Assembly: GCF_011058315.1 (NCBI RefSeq)
Contig: NZ_CP049298.1
Coordinates: 2,232,001-2,296,000, forward strand
Direction: 5' to 3'
DNA length: 64,000 nt
DNA from: Chryseobacterium sp. POL2
Lineage (GTDB): Bacteria; Bacteroidota; Bacteroidia; Flavobacteriales; Weeksellaceae
Shown: piece by piece, positions 16,602-24,028 of the stretch
How positions within the stretch are numbered: position 1 is the stretch's first letter
Layout: each line of letters opens with the position of its first letter
Position numbers and translations under genes: made by a program
The notes under the pieces: model-generated
Database searches by the model: none
Told to the model about the DNA's origin: nothing
What the model saw: the letters and a program-made list of their open reading frames with translations, nothing else

Positions 16602-17921
16602 ATGACACGCAAATCACTAAAAATATGCTTATGGCTAGCATTAGGCTCGGGGCTTTTCTTTTTCCTCTTTTTTTCGAATGAGAAAAGTTTAGAAACTTTT
16701 GCTATAAGTTGTTTGATATCATCTATGTATGTTTTTTTGATGGCTGTGCCCAATGGTTTGTTAAATGATTATCTTAATAAAAGATATTCTTGGGTTGACC
16801 AGACGCGTACCAGAGCTGTTATTGGCGTTATTGCTACAATTGTACTTAATTTTTTGTTGACCTATTTATGTAACGGGATCAACTTTGTTTTGATACAAAA
16901 AGTGACTACCTGGGAGGTTTTCTTTTCGGAGAAATACAATTTTGCCAATTGGTTCATGATTAATTTCGCATTGATGATTTCGGCATTTCTTCATGCTAAA
17001 GGCTTTATGGAGGAACTGAAAAAAGTAACGCGCAAAGAAGTTGTTGAGCAGAAGATTATCGCAAAATCGGCCAATGCACAATTTGAAAGTCTTAAAAATC
17101 AGCTTGACCCACATTTTTTATTTAATTCTTTAAATGTTTTAAGCGCTTTAATTGACGAAAATCAAGACCAGGCACAAAAATTCACGCTGTCCATGTCAAA
17201 AATTTACCGTTATGTGCTGGACCAAAAAGATAAAGAATTGGTCAGTGTAGAAAACGAGTTGGATTTTGCGAAAACCTATGCAGAGCTTTTAAAAACAAGG
17301 TTTGAGGATAGTGTAGAATTCCAGTTTGATGTTCCAGAAGAAGATTATGTGTTAAAGGTTGTTCCGCTGTCACTTCAACTTTTATTAGAGAATTGTATCA
17401 AACACAATTTTGCGACCGCAGCCAAACCTCTGGTGATGAAAATCTATACCGAAAAAAAATTTTTGTGCATTGAAAATAATCTGCAAACCAGAGAATTACC
17501 CAAAGATCGAGAAGGCATTGGATTGTTAAATATTGTACAGCGTTATTCGCTTTTGACCAAAGAAAATGTTTTTATCGAAAAATCTGAAGATTACTTCAAA
17601 GTTAAAATACCCATGTTAATTGAACAAGAAAATATTAAAATTATGAATGCAACAACATCACAAGAAAGTTTGGCTTACGAGAAAGCTGCTAGACGTGTTA
17701 AAGAACTGAAAGGCTTCTACGGCAATTTGATTTCATATTGTATCGTTATCCCATTTATAGTAATTGTTAATTTGGTTACTTCTCCAAAGCAACTTTGGTT
17801 TTATTGGCCGATGTTGGGTTGGGGAATAGGGCTCGTTGCCCACGGTATGAATGTTTTTACCATCGGAAAAGCCTGGGAAGAACGTAAGATAAAAGAAATA
17901 ATGGAAAAGGATCAATTTTAA
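16602..17921 (+). CDS. LytS-like sensor histidine kinase with C-terminal 2TM domain
   Basis: The 439-residue protein has about four N-terminal membrane helices (residues 8-135), a His_kinase domain of the LytS type (about 155-340; QLDPHFLFNSLN with phospho-acceptor His171, then an N box LLLENCIKHN), and a C-terminal 2TM domain (about 355-439). The 2TM part (AARRVKELKGFYGNL, then WEERKIKEIM) closely resembles the separate 2TM protein encoded next. The kinase should phosphorylate the LytTR regulator encoded third. The signal sensed is unknown. The operon start has a -7 box and a paired direct repeat upstream. Confidence 0.9.
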   Translation: MTRKSLKICLWLALGSGLFFFLFFSNEKSLETFAISCLISSMYVFLMAVPNGLLNDYLNKRYSWVDQTRTRAVIGVIATIVLNFLLTYLCNGINFVLIQKVTTWEVFFSEKYNFANWFMINFALMISAFLHAKGFMEELKKVTRKEVVEQKIIAKSANAQFESLKNQLDPHFLFNSLNVLSALIDENQDQAQKFTLSMSKIYRYVLDQKDKELVSVENELDFAKTYAELLKTRFEDSVEFQFDVPEEDYVLKVVPLSLQLLLENCIKHNFATAAKPLVMKIYTEKKFLCIENNLQTRELPKDREGIGLLNIVQRYSLLTKENVFIEKSEDYFKVKIPMLIEQENIKIMNATTSQESLAYEKAARRVKELKGFYGNLISYCIVIPFIVIVNLVTSPKQLWFYWPMLGWGIGLVAHGMNVFTIGKAWEERKIKEIMEKDQF

Positions 17922-17930
17922 TTAGCAATC

Positions 17931-18224
17931 ATGGAAAATAATGAAAACATAAAATACCAAATGGCCGCAAAACGCGTCAAAGATTTGAAAAGTTTTTACA
18001 CGCATCTATTCGTCTACCTTGCGGTTAATCTTTTACTTTTCTTTTTAAACTATAGAGAGCTGCCAAAAGGTGAAAGTATTTGGCAATGGCAGATTTGGAT
18101 AACGCCTTTGTTGTGGGGAATTGGGCTCATTGCACACGCTTTATCCGTGTTTGTACCCGGTTTTATTTTATCAAAAAATTGGGAAGAACGCAAGATAAAA
18201 GAATTAATGAAGAACTATAAATAA
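17931..18224 (+). CDS. 2TM domain protein
   Basis: The 97-residue protein is a stand-alone 2TM domain: a helix MAAKRVKDLKSFYTHLF, two membrane helices (YLAVNLLLFFLN and WGIGLIAHALSVFVPGF), and a terminal NWEERKIKELM segment. It is nearly the same architecture as the last 85 residues of the preceding kinase, suggesting duplication or fusion within the operon. It lies nine bases after the kinase gene and 18 before the regulator gene, so it is cotranscribed. Its role is unknown; a part in sensing or kinase assembly is inferred from the shared domain. Confidence 0.88.
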   Translation: MENNENIKYQMAAKRVKDLKSFYTHLFVYLAVNLLLFFLNYRELPKGESIWQWQIWITPLLWGIGLIAHALSVFVPGFILSKNWEERKIKELMKNYK

Positions 18225-18242
18225 AATATTATTTTTGAAAAT

Positions 18243-18986
18243 ATGATAAAGACGATTATTATCGAAGATGAAAAACCAGCCGCTAGAAAACTCGAAAGAA
18301 TGTTGGCTAATTATTCTGATTTAGAGTTGGTTGCGGTTCTTAACTCGGTGGAGGAAGCTGTTGCTTGGTTTTCGCAAAACAAACATCCACAACTCATTTT
18401 TTCGGATATTGTTTTAGGCGACGGGTTGTCTTTTGATATTTTCGAGAAAGTCGCTACCAAAGCTTTTATCATCTATACCACGGCGTTTGATCAATATACT
18501 TTAAAAGCCTTTAAACTGAACAGTATCGACTATCTTTTGAAACCAATTATGGAAGAAGATTTAACGAAAGCTATTGAGAAATTCAAATCGTTTTTGCCAG
18601 AAGAAGGCCTTGTTAATTCGCAGGAAATCAAACAAATTCTTAAAAAAGAAAAGTCTGTTTTATCGAGAGTGTTGGTGAAAATTGGTTATAATCTTAAAAT
18701 TATCCATACGCAAGACGTTAGTTGTTTTTATAGCGAGAATAAAATTGTGTATTTACAAACCAAAGAAAGAACTTTTCCCACCGATTTTACGTTAGATGAG
18801 TTAGAGGAAGTTCTTGACAATCAATTGTTTTTTAGGGTTAATCGTCAATATATTATTCAGTCGAGTTTTATTAAAAATATTCACACCTCGCCTTATTTCA
18901 AAGTTGAATTAAACTTTCAGCCAGAAGAAGAAATCACCGTAAGTCGGGATCGTGTCAAAGATTTTAAAAATTGGTTATCTAGTTGA
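18243..18986 (+). CDS. LytTR-family response regulator
   Basis: The 247-residue regulator has a receiver domain (about 1-118) with acidic residues IIIEDE at the start, phospho-acceptor Asp55 in FSDIVLG and the conserved Lys of LLKPI, then a LytTR DNA-binding domain (about 145-245; ending EEITVSRDRVKDFKNWL). It is the cognate partner of the LytS-like kinase two genes upstream. LytTR domains bind paired direct repeats, and an exact pair with 21-base period stands upstream of this operon. The operon ends at a hairpin directly downstream. Confidence 0.92.
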   Translation: MIKTIIIEDEKPAARKLERMLANYSDLELVAVLNSVEEAVAWFSQNKHPQLIFSDIVLGDGLSFDIFEKVATKAFIIYTTAFDQYTLKAFKLNSIDYLLKPIMEEDLTKAIEKFKSFLPEEGLVNSQEIKQILKKEKSVLSRVLVKIGYNLKIIHTQDVSCFYSENKIVYLQTKERTFPTDFTLDELEEVLDNQLFFRVNRQYIIQSSFIKNIHTSPYFKVELNFQPEEEITVSRDRVKDFKNWLSS

Positions 18987-19008
18987 TAATTAATTCATTA
19001 AGTAAATA

Positions 19009-19036
19009 AAAAGCTTCCTCACTTGAGAAAGCTTTT
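19009..19036. terminator. Hairpin terminator of the LytTR operon and mnmA side
   Basis: The arms AAAAGCTT and AAGCTTTT enclose an inner CTCA/TGAG pair. It lies between the converging regulator and mnmA genes and may serve both. Confidence 0.75.
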
Positions 19037-19059
19037 ATATTATTAAATTTATTTTTTCA

Positions 19060-20247
19060 TTAAGCTATCACGCCACTTCCCAACAATTCTTCGTCAAGAT
19101 ACCAAGCCGCGAATTGTCCTTCAGCAATGGCGGATTGCGCTTCATCAAATTCCATATAGAAAGCTTCATCAAACTGATAAATAGTGGCTTCCTGCAAAGA
19201 TTGTCTATAACGGAATCTGGCTTGGACACGCATGCTTTCGCCATTGTTTAATTTTAAATCTTCTCTTACCCAATGCACTTCGCTGTTGTCAATTTTCAGA
19301 GCTTTTTTGTGGAGGCCAGGAAAAGCGTGACCTTCGCCCACGAAAATGATATTGTTGGTCATATCACGAGAAATAATAAAACAACTTTCTTTGTGACCAC
19401 CAATTCCTAGACCTTTGCTCTGTCCGATGGTGAAGAATTGCGCGCCTTGATGTTTTCCAATAACTTTTCCGTCCTCTTTTTTATAATCGATTTTTCGGGA
19501 AAGATATTCTAGTTCTTCTTGTTTGGAACTGAAACGAGGTATGGGTTTCGAAAACTCGGCAAAATCGTTAAAGATTTCAACAATTTCGCCTTCTTTTACC
19601 TCCAATTGTTGTTGCAAGAAAGTTGGCAAACTTACTTTTCCGATAAAGCATAAACCTTGCGAATCTTTTTTGTCAGCAGTTACAAGACCTGTTTCTCTTG
19701 CAATTTCCCGAACTTCAGGTTTTGTTAGTTCGCCAATTGGAAAAAGCGCTTTTGATAATTGATCTTGACTCAATTGACATAAAAAATAAGATTGATCCTT
19801 GTTGTTGTCTTTACCTGCCAAAAGGTGGAAAATCTCTTTGCCGTTTTCATCAACTGTAGAATCTACCCGCGCATAATGTCCTGTGGCAACTTTATCAGCG
19901 CCAAGAGATAAAGCCGTCTGCATAAATACATCGAATTTCACCTCGCGGTTACAGAGCACATCAGGATTCGGCGTGCGTCCTTTCTGATATTCGTCAAACA
20001 TATAGTCCACGATACGCTCTTTGTAAAGCTCGCTCATGTCAATTACCTGAAACGGAATGCCCAATTTCTGAGCAACCATCAAAGCATCATTACTATCTTC
20101 CACCCAAGGACACTCGTCCTCCAAAGTTACCGAAGCATCATTCCAGTTACGCATAAACAGTGCAATCACCTCGTGTCCTTGCTGTTGCAAAAGATACGCG
20201 GTTACGCTAGAGTCCACACCGCCGGATAGGCCAACTACTACTTTCAT
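19060..20247 (-). CDS. mnmA: tRNA-specific 2-thiouridylase MnmA
   Basis: MnmA inserts sulfur at C2 of U34 in the wobble position of Lys, Glu and Gln tRNAs. The 395-residue protein has the ATP PP-loop [10 protein letters not shown] (residues 6-15), the catalytic cysteines in [10 protein letters not shown] and GLCFIGK, and the TGHYAR motif. Length is normal or slightly long. The upstream sequence is unusual: about 230 bases separate the gene from a candidate promoter (20475-20482), and this leader holds a GC-rich structured element (20295-20397). Confidence 0.96.
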   Translation of the reverse strand: MKVVVGLSGGVDSSVTAYLLQQQGHEVIALFMRNWNDASVTLEDECPWVEDSNDALMVAQKLGIPFQVIDMSELYKERIVDYMFDEYQKGRTPNPDVLCNREVKFDVFMQTALSLGADKVATGHYARVDSTVDENGKEIFHLLAGKDNNKDQSYFLCQLSQDQLSKALFPIGELTKPEVREIARETGLVTADKKDSQGLCFIGKVSLPTFLQQQLEVKEGEIVEIFNDFAEFSKPIPRFSSKQEELEYLSRKIDYKKEDGKVIGKHQGAQFFTIGQSKGLGIGGHKESCFIISRDMTNNIIFVGEGHAFPGLHKKALKIDNSEVHWVREDLKLNNGESMRVQARFRYRQSLQEATIYQFDEAFYMEFDEAQSAIAEGQFAAWYLDEELLGSGVIA

Positions 20248-20294
20248 AATGTTTAAAATTTTAGGAGCAGGACAATTTTTCTTTTTTTAGAAAA

Positions 20295-20397
20295 TTCTCA
20301 CCCGCTGTCCGCTGTATCTTTATTGTTCGCTCGGTCGGCTCCGCTATCGCTCCGCCGCCTCGCTCACAACAAAGGATGTCGCTTCCATCGGGGCTAG
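20295..20397 (-). repeat. GC-rich structured intergenic element, copy A (in mnmA leader)
   Basis: On the minus strand this begins AGCCCCGATGGAAGCG and ends GATACAGCGGACAGCGGG. Between them a stem forms from CTTTGTTGT (plus 20366-20374) and ACAATAAAG (plus 20318-20326), with a GC-rich apical part containing GCGGAGCGATAGCGGAGCC. Its base composition is far above the neighbouring AT-rich DNA. It shares flanks with copies B (43289-43391) and, less clearly, C (55815-55915). Elements with the same flanks occur widely in flavobacterial genomes as I recall, but no function is established. The overlapping 82-codon reading frame is not credible. Confidence 0.7.
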
Positions 20398-20474
20398 GTT
20401 GTAGGGATTTCCATTTTTTAGAACAACAACCAACTGCTGTGACGCTCGCTACGCTCGCGCCATATTTCACAGTG

Positions 20475-20482
20475 CAAAAATA
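20475..20482 (-). promoter_or_regulatory. Candidate -7 box for mnmA
   Basis: The minus strand reads TATTTTTG, a TAnnTTTG match, with a TTG 15 bases further upstream (a little short of the usual spacing). It would give mnmA a leader of about 225 bases containing structured element A. Confidence 0.4.
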
Positions 20483-20538
20483 CAACGAATAATATGTCAA
20501 TAAAAGCATTAATTTTACACATTGACAAAAACTATCTT

Positions 20539-21063
20539 ATGAAAAAATTATCTTGTTTATTATTGCTTTGTTCAGGAGTGTTAGCCTTTTCACAAATTGG
20601 TGTTTCCCAGTCCGGTTCTGACAATCGTTGGACTTATGGTGGTGGGCTTGGTATGGGCTTTGGAAATGGCGGAAGATTTAATGTTCAAATATCGCCAAGA
20701 GTCGGCTATCGAATTACCAGCGACTTTGAGATGGGGCTCATGGGGAATTTCACTTGGCAAACCGCCGATGCTTACAAATCTACGATGTTTGGTGTAGGGC
20801 CATTTGCGAATTATTATTTTGGAAGAAATTTTTATTTAACAAGTGCATTTCAGGAATATTTCATCAATTTTAAAAACAAATATGATAACAAAACCTACGA
20901 CACCGAAGAATCTGCGCTTTATCTCGGAGCTGGTTATATGACTAGAATAGCGGGCAACTCTTACTTCCAAGTTGGGTTGACATACAATGTTCTTTGGAAA
21001 GAAAATAACAGCATTTTTGCAAGCGGACTTGTACCAAATGTTGGATTTGTAGTGGGGCTATAA
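20539..21063 (+). CDS. Outer-membrane beta-barrel protein
   Basis: The 174-residue protein has a signal peptide (MKKLSCLLLLCSGVLAFSQ) and a mature part of alternating amphipathic strands rich in Gly and aromatic residues (RWTYGGGLGMGFGNGG, FEMGLMGNFTWQT, YFQVGLTYNVLW), typical of small eight-strand outer-membrane barrels. Family membership cannot be refined. The ATG at 20539 is chosen because it starts a proper signal peptide; a farther ATG at 20494 would add 15 residues that spoil it. It is followed 17 bases later by the GLPGLI gene, so they are probably cotranscribed. Confidence 0.75.
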   Translation: MKKLSCLLLLCSGVLAFSQIGVSQSGSDNRWTYGGGLGMGFGNGGRFNVQISPRVGYRITSDFEMGLMGNFTWQTADAYKSTMFGVGPFANYYFGRNFYLTSAFQEYFINFKNKYDNKTYDTEESALYLGAGYMTRIAGNSYFQVGLTYNVLWKENNSIFASGLVPNVGFVVGL

Positions 21064-21080
21064 TTTAATTAAAGAATAAA

Positions 21081-21935
21081 GTGAAATACATCCTTTTATT
21101 TTGTCTTTTTGTATCGGGATTTTTGTTGTCGCAAAATCAAAGATTTGTCTACGAATATTCTTTCAAGAATGATTCTTTAAATAAAGAACATGTTGGAAAA
21201 GAAATCATGAATCTAGACGTTACAAAAGAGGGATCCAGGTTTTATAGTGTTTTGTTGATAGCCCGCGATTCACTTTTTAAATCCGAATTCGAAAGGGGAA
21301 AAATGTCGAAATCGATTGTTGTTGATATGCGAAAAATAAAACAGCCAAAAGTTAATTTTCGTATTTCTAAAAGCTATCCAAGTTTGGAAACAACTTATCA
21401 CACGATGCTAAATGCGGTGAATATCGCTTTGAAAGAAGAGCATCCAATAAAATGGACTATTTCTTCAGAAACCCAAAATATTGAAAACTTTAAAGTACAG
21501 AAAGCAACAGCTGATTTCGGTGGCAGACATTGGATTGCTTGGTTTACCAATGATATCCAAATACAAGATGGACCTTACAAATTTTGTGGTTTGCCAGGCC
21601 TTATTTTGAATGTTGAAGACGATAAAGGAGAACATTGTTTTAGGTTCATCGGGAGTCAAAAAATCAAGGATTCATCGGTGTTTCTTGACTCGAAAGTGCA
21701 AGAGGTTTTTGTTTCTAAAGAAAAATTCAATAAGCTTTGGAATGACTACAAAAAAGATCCTGCTAAAAATATAAAACTGATGCATGGCTCATCTGCCATG
21801 TCGGAAACTATTCTTTTTGATTCTAATACCAATAAGCCTTTAACAAAGGAAGAGTTAATCCGAAATAAGGAACAAGGCGCAAAAACCTATTTTGAAAAGA
21901 ATAATAATTTTATAGAAAAGGATCTTTATAAATAA
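21081..21935 (+). CDS. GLPGLI family protein (GTG start)
   Basis: This 284-residue secreted protein begins with a signal peptide (KYILLFCLFVSGFLLSQ). It contains CGLPGLILNVED near residue 170, the motif that defines the GLPGLI family of Bacteroidetes, and the preceding WIAWFTNDIQIQDGPYKF stretch is also typical. Function is unknown; some members sit beside TonB-dependent receptors. The start codon is GTG because no ATG lies in frame upstream before a stop and a later start would remove the signal peptide. A terminator hairpin follows. Confidence 0.85.
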   Translation: MKYILLFCLFVSGFLLSQNQRFVYEYSFKNDSLNKEHVGKEIMNLDVTKEGSRFYSVLLIARDSLFKSEFERGKMSKSIVVDMRKIKQPKVNFRISKSYPSLETTYHTMLNAVNIALKEEHPIKWTISSETQNIENFKVQKATADFGGRHWIAWFTNDIQIQDGPYKFCGLPGLILNVEDDKGEHCFRFIGSQKIKDSSVFLDSKVQEVFVSKEKFNKLWNDYKKDPAKNIKLMHGSSAMSETILFDSNTNKPLTKEELIRNKEQGAKTYFEKNNNFIEKDLYK

Positions 21936-21983
21936 GGATTCTGTTCGAAGATTTTAAAATATTAGTTTGTCTTTATTAAAACA

Positions 21984-22017
21984 AAAATCCCGAAAACCAT
22001 GTAAGTTTCGGGATTTT
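21984..22017. terminator. Hairpin terminator after the GLPGLI gene
   Basis: The arms AAAATCCCGAAA and TTTCGGGATTTT flank a ten-base loop. It lies between the converging GLPGLI and DUF6909-like genes. Confidence 0.85.
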
Positions 22018-22046
22018 CTATTGAAAAATTTAATTTGATTTTTAAT

Positions 22047-23714
22047 TTATGATTTACCAAAAATCTTTTCAAGGATTCTTAAGGTAATTAAATAAGTTGG
22101 CTTAACACCAGTTAGTCCAAGACCTCCAGATGATAGTGTGCTACCTGTCTCTAGTGGATTATCCGAAGCGTAATAAGCATAGCATACAAAGAGATCTTCG
22201 CTGATATGGTGACGGATTTTACTCGCTACTTGTATGGCTTTTTGGTAATGTGCGCCTTCCATTTCTAGTCCAATTGCTTTCCATGAAGTATTCATAAAAT
22301 ACGACAGGATGTCTTTGTTTTGAAGCGATGTTCCCAAAACGGTAATCATGGGTCCTTCGAAAGCTTGTAATTCATCATCTTCAAAGTCTTCTAAATCCAA
22401 AGCGTTAACGAATGGATAGTTGTCCGCCGTGCCTTCAAAAATGTGAGACGTTGGAATCATAATGTCGCCTTTTTGACCTTCCAAAATCCCAGCTTTTCCC
22501 ATGATAGAAATGGATTTCACTTTCATGGTGTAGATTTCACCATTAACATCATAAGGTCGCAAGAGTTCGTCCATCACTTCGTAAGCTTGCTCACCGAAAG
22601 CGTAGTCGAATACTAAAATCACTTCGTCACCAGAAGGAGTTGAGTCAGCAAAAGCCGTGTTTTTAAGGTTTGTTTTAGAAACATCAATGATTTGTACATC
22701 AATATTACTTCCACTTTGGTCTTTAATGTAAATAAGACCTTGTTCTTGAGAAGTATGTAAGATTTTATCTTGTAAAGCTTTTTTATTGCTGATTTCTTCA
22801 AAAAGCTTATAGTCTATTTCCTTCTTCGCTTTTTTGCCCAAAGCATCGTTCGCGTATAACATGTTTTTCACGCTGTGCATGTTCGCGCTGATGATGTGTA
22901 ACGGACGCATGTGTAGGTTGTTTTCGTATAGGACAGACTTTATTTTGTTCGCCCATCTTTCACCGAAAAGGTGGTGACCAACACGTTCTTGTAGAATAGA
23001 AGAGAAATAGATCTCGCGGTTGCGTACTTCCTTCCAATCTTCGAGACTTGTTTGCCCCAGCCAATAAATTATTTTGAACAATCTGTCAGGATTAGCATCA
23101 TCTCCAAAATCGTTGTAAGCGTCCAAGGTCTCATCAAAAGTTCTTCCTAGCAATGAGGACAAATGGATTAATGCTACTTCTTTCTCTTTGCGGCTGTATT
23201 TTTTCTCGCCGATAGCAACTTCTTCGATAATTTTCCAAACGCGTCTAGGTCTTCCGCCATCTTGCATGTCAAAACCGATGTTTCTGATTTTGTCCGCTTC
23301 CAGATATAGGAAAGTTAAGTGCGTTAGGATATCATAAATCTCCGAACGTCCCAGAAGAACCTCAATGTTCATTTGGTGTTCATCGATTCTATAGCAATTT
23401 CTACGACGTTTTTTAGGAACGATAGGTTCGAAACTGCCTTTTTCAAAACCTTCATCAGACGTTAGATGGATAAAAGCGCATTCTTCAATGCCTTCAGGCA
23501 AACGGTCTAAAACATAAAGAAGACCGCTAAGTTCTATCTTATGTGGATTGCCCATGCTTCCGTAGATCTCCGGTTGGATAATTGTCAAAAGTTTTCTTAA
23601 TGACTCACCAGAAACGCCAGAAGGTTTAAAAAATCCTCTATAAAATAAGTGTCTCATAGAAACGTATAATCTTTCAATCGCTTCTGTGGTCTCTCTTGCT
23701 CTAGAATTTACCAT
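22047..23714 (-). CDS. DUF6909-like protein with nucleoside phosphorylase-like C-terminal part
   Basis: The 555-residue protein has an N-terminal helical region (about 1-290) of unknown function and a C-terminal region that resembles nucleoside phosphorylases: SISIMGKAGILEGQKGDIMIPTSHIFEG (about 407-434) and GLEMEGAHYQKAI (about 486-498), where EMEG is the nucleoside-binding motif of the PNP/MTAN fold. Flavobacterial homologues are labelled DUF6909 as I recall. Whether it cleaves or only binds a nucleoside cannot be told. It is a single gene with a TAACTTTG -7 box upstream and is divergent from glutamine synthetase. Confidence 0.7.
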   Translation of the reverse strand: MVNSRARETTEAIERLYVSMRHLFYRGFFKPSGVSGESLRKLLTIIQPEIYGSMGNPHKIELSGLLYVLDRLPEGIEECAFIHLTSDEGFEKGSFEPIVPKKRRRNCYRIDEHQMNIEVLLGRSEIYDILTHLTFLYLEADKIRNIGFDMQDGGRPRRVWKIIEEVAIGEKKYSRKEKEVALIHLSSLLGRTFDETLDAYNDFGDDANPDRLFKIIYWLGQTSLEDWKEVRNREIYFSSILQERVGHHLFGERWANKIKSVLYENNLHMRPLHIISANMHSVKNMLYANDALGKKAKKEIDYKLFEEISNKKALQDKILHTSQEQGLIYIKDQSGSNIDVQIIDVSKTNLKNTAFADSTPSGDEVILVFDYAFGEQAYEVMDELLRPYDVNGEIYTMKVKSISIMGKAGILEGQKGDIMIPTSHIFEGTADNYPFVNALDLEDFEDDELQAFEGPMITVLGTSLQNKDILSYFMNTSWKAIGLEMEGAHYQKAIQVASKIRHHISEDLFVCYAYYASDNPLETGSTLSSGGLGLTGVKPTYLITLRILEKIFGKS

Positions 23715-23740
23715 AATGTTTTTGTTTTTAGAAAAGTTCG

Positions 23741-23748
23741 CAAAGTTA
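23741..23748 (-). promoter_or_regulatory. -7 box of the DUF6909-like gene
   Basis: The minus strand reads TAACTTTG, matching TAnnTTTG, 26 bases upstream of the ATG at 23714. Confidence 0.45.
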
Positions 23749-23854
23749 GCAAATTTTATTAGATAAAGCTAATCTTGTGTAAAGATAGCATTAAACAAAG
23801 GCATTCCGCAGATATCAAACATGATATTTGACTATGTTTTCAAAAAATTCATAA

Positions 23855-23883
23855 TTGCTTAATATTTGCGAATTATATTTTTG
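23855..23883 (+). promoter_or_regulatory. Upstream promoter candidate of glutamine synthetase
   Basis: TTG at 23855-23857, an 18-base spacer and TATTTTTG at 23876-23883 form a complete Bacteroidetes promoter. It would give a leader of about 140 bases in front of the glutamine synthetase gene. A leader-encoded regulatory function is possible but not seen. Confidence 0.55.
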
Positions 23884-23914
23884 AAATTAGAAATGGTAGT
23901 TGTGTGTTGTTTTT

Positions 23915-23977
23915 AGGGGTGTTTTAGTTTTAAATATATAAATTTTAAAATTTAATATAAAAAAACAGGGGTGTTTT
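23915..23977 (+). promoter_or_regulatory. Paired 11-bp direct repeat upstream of glutamine synthetase
   Basis: AGGGGTGTTTT occurs at 23915-23925 and again at 23967-23977. The starts are 52 bases apart, close to five helical turns, and the second copy touches the TTG of the proximal promoter (23976-23978). This layout suits a looping or cooperative regulator binding; the regulator is unknown. Confidence 0.45.
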
Positions 23978-24007
23978 GATTTTGTTTTTGATTTTTTTAT
24001 AAATTTG
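23976..24007 (+). promoter_or_regulatory. Proximal promoter of glutamine synthetase
   Basis: TTG at 23976-23978, a 21-base spacer and a perfect TAAATTTG at 24000-24007 form a complete promoter; the ATG follows 21 bases later. It overlaps the second copy of the AGGGGTGTTTT repeat. Confidence 0.65.
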
Positions 24008-24028
24008 CCCTATTAAAATATATGTTAT

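Noticed and set aside
20262-20509. An 82-codon minus-strand reading frame upstream of mnmA
   Set aside because: It coincides with GC-rich structured element A, where stop codons are rare by composition, and has no protein-like hydrophobic pattern or family resemblance.
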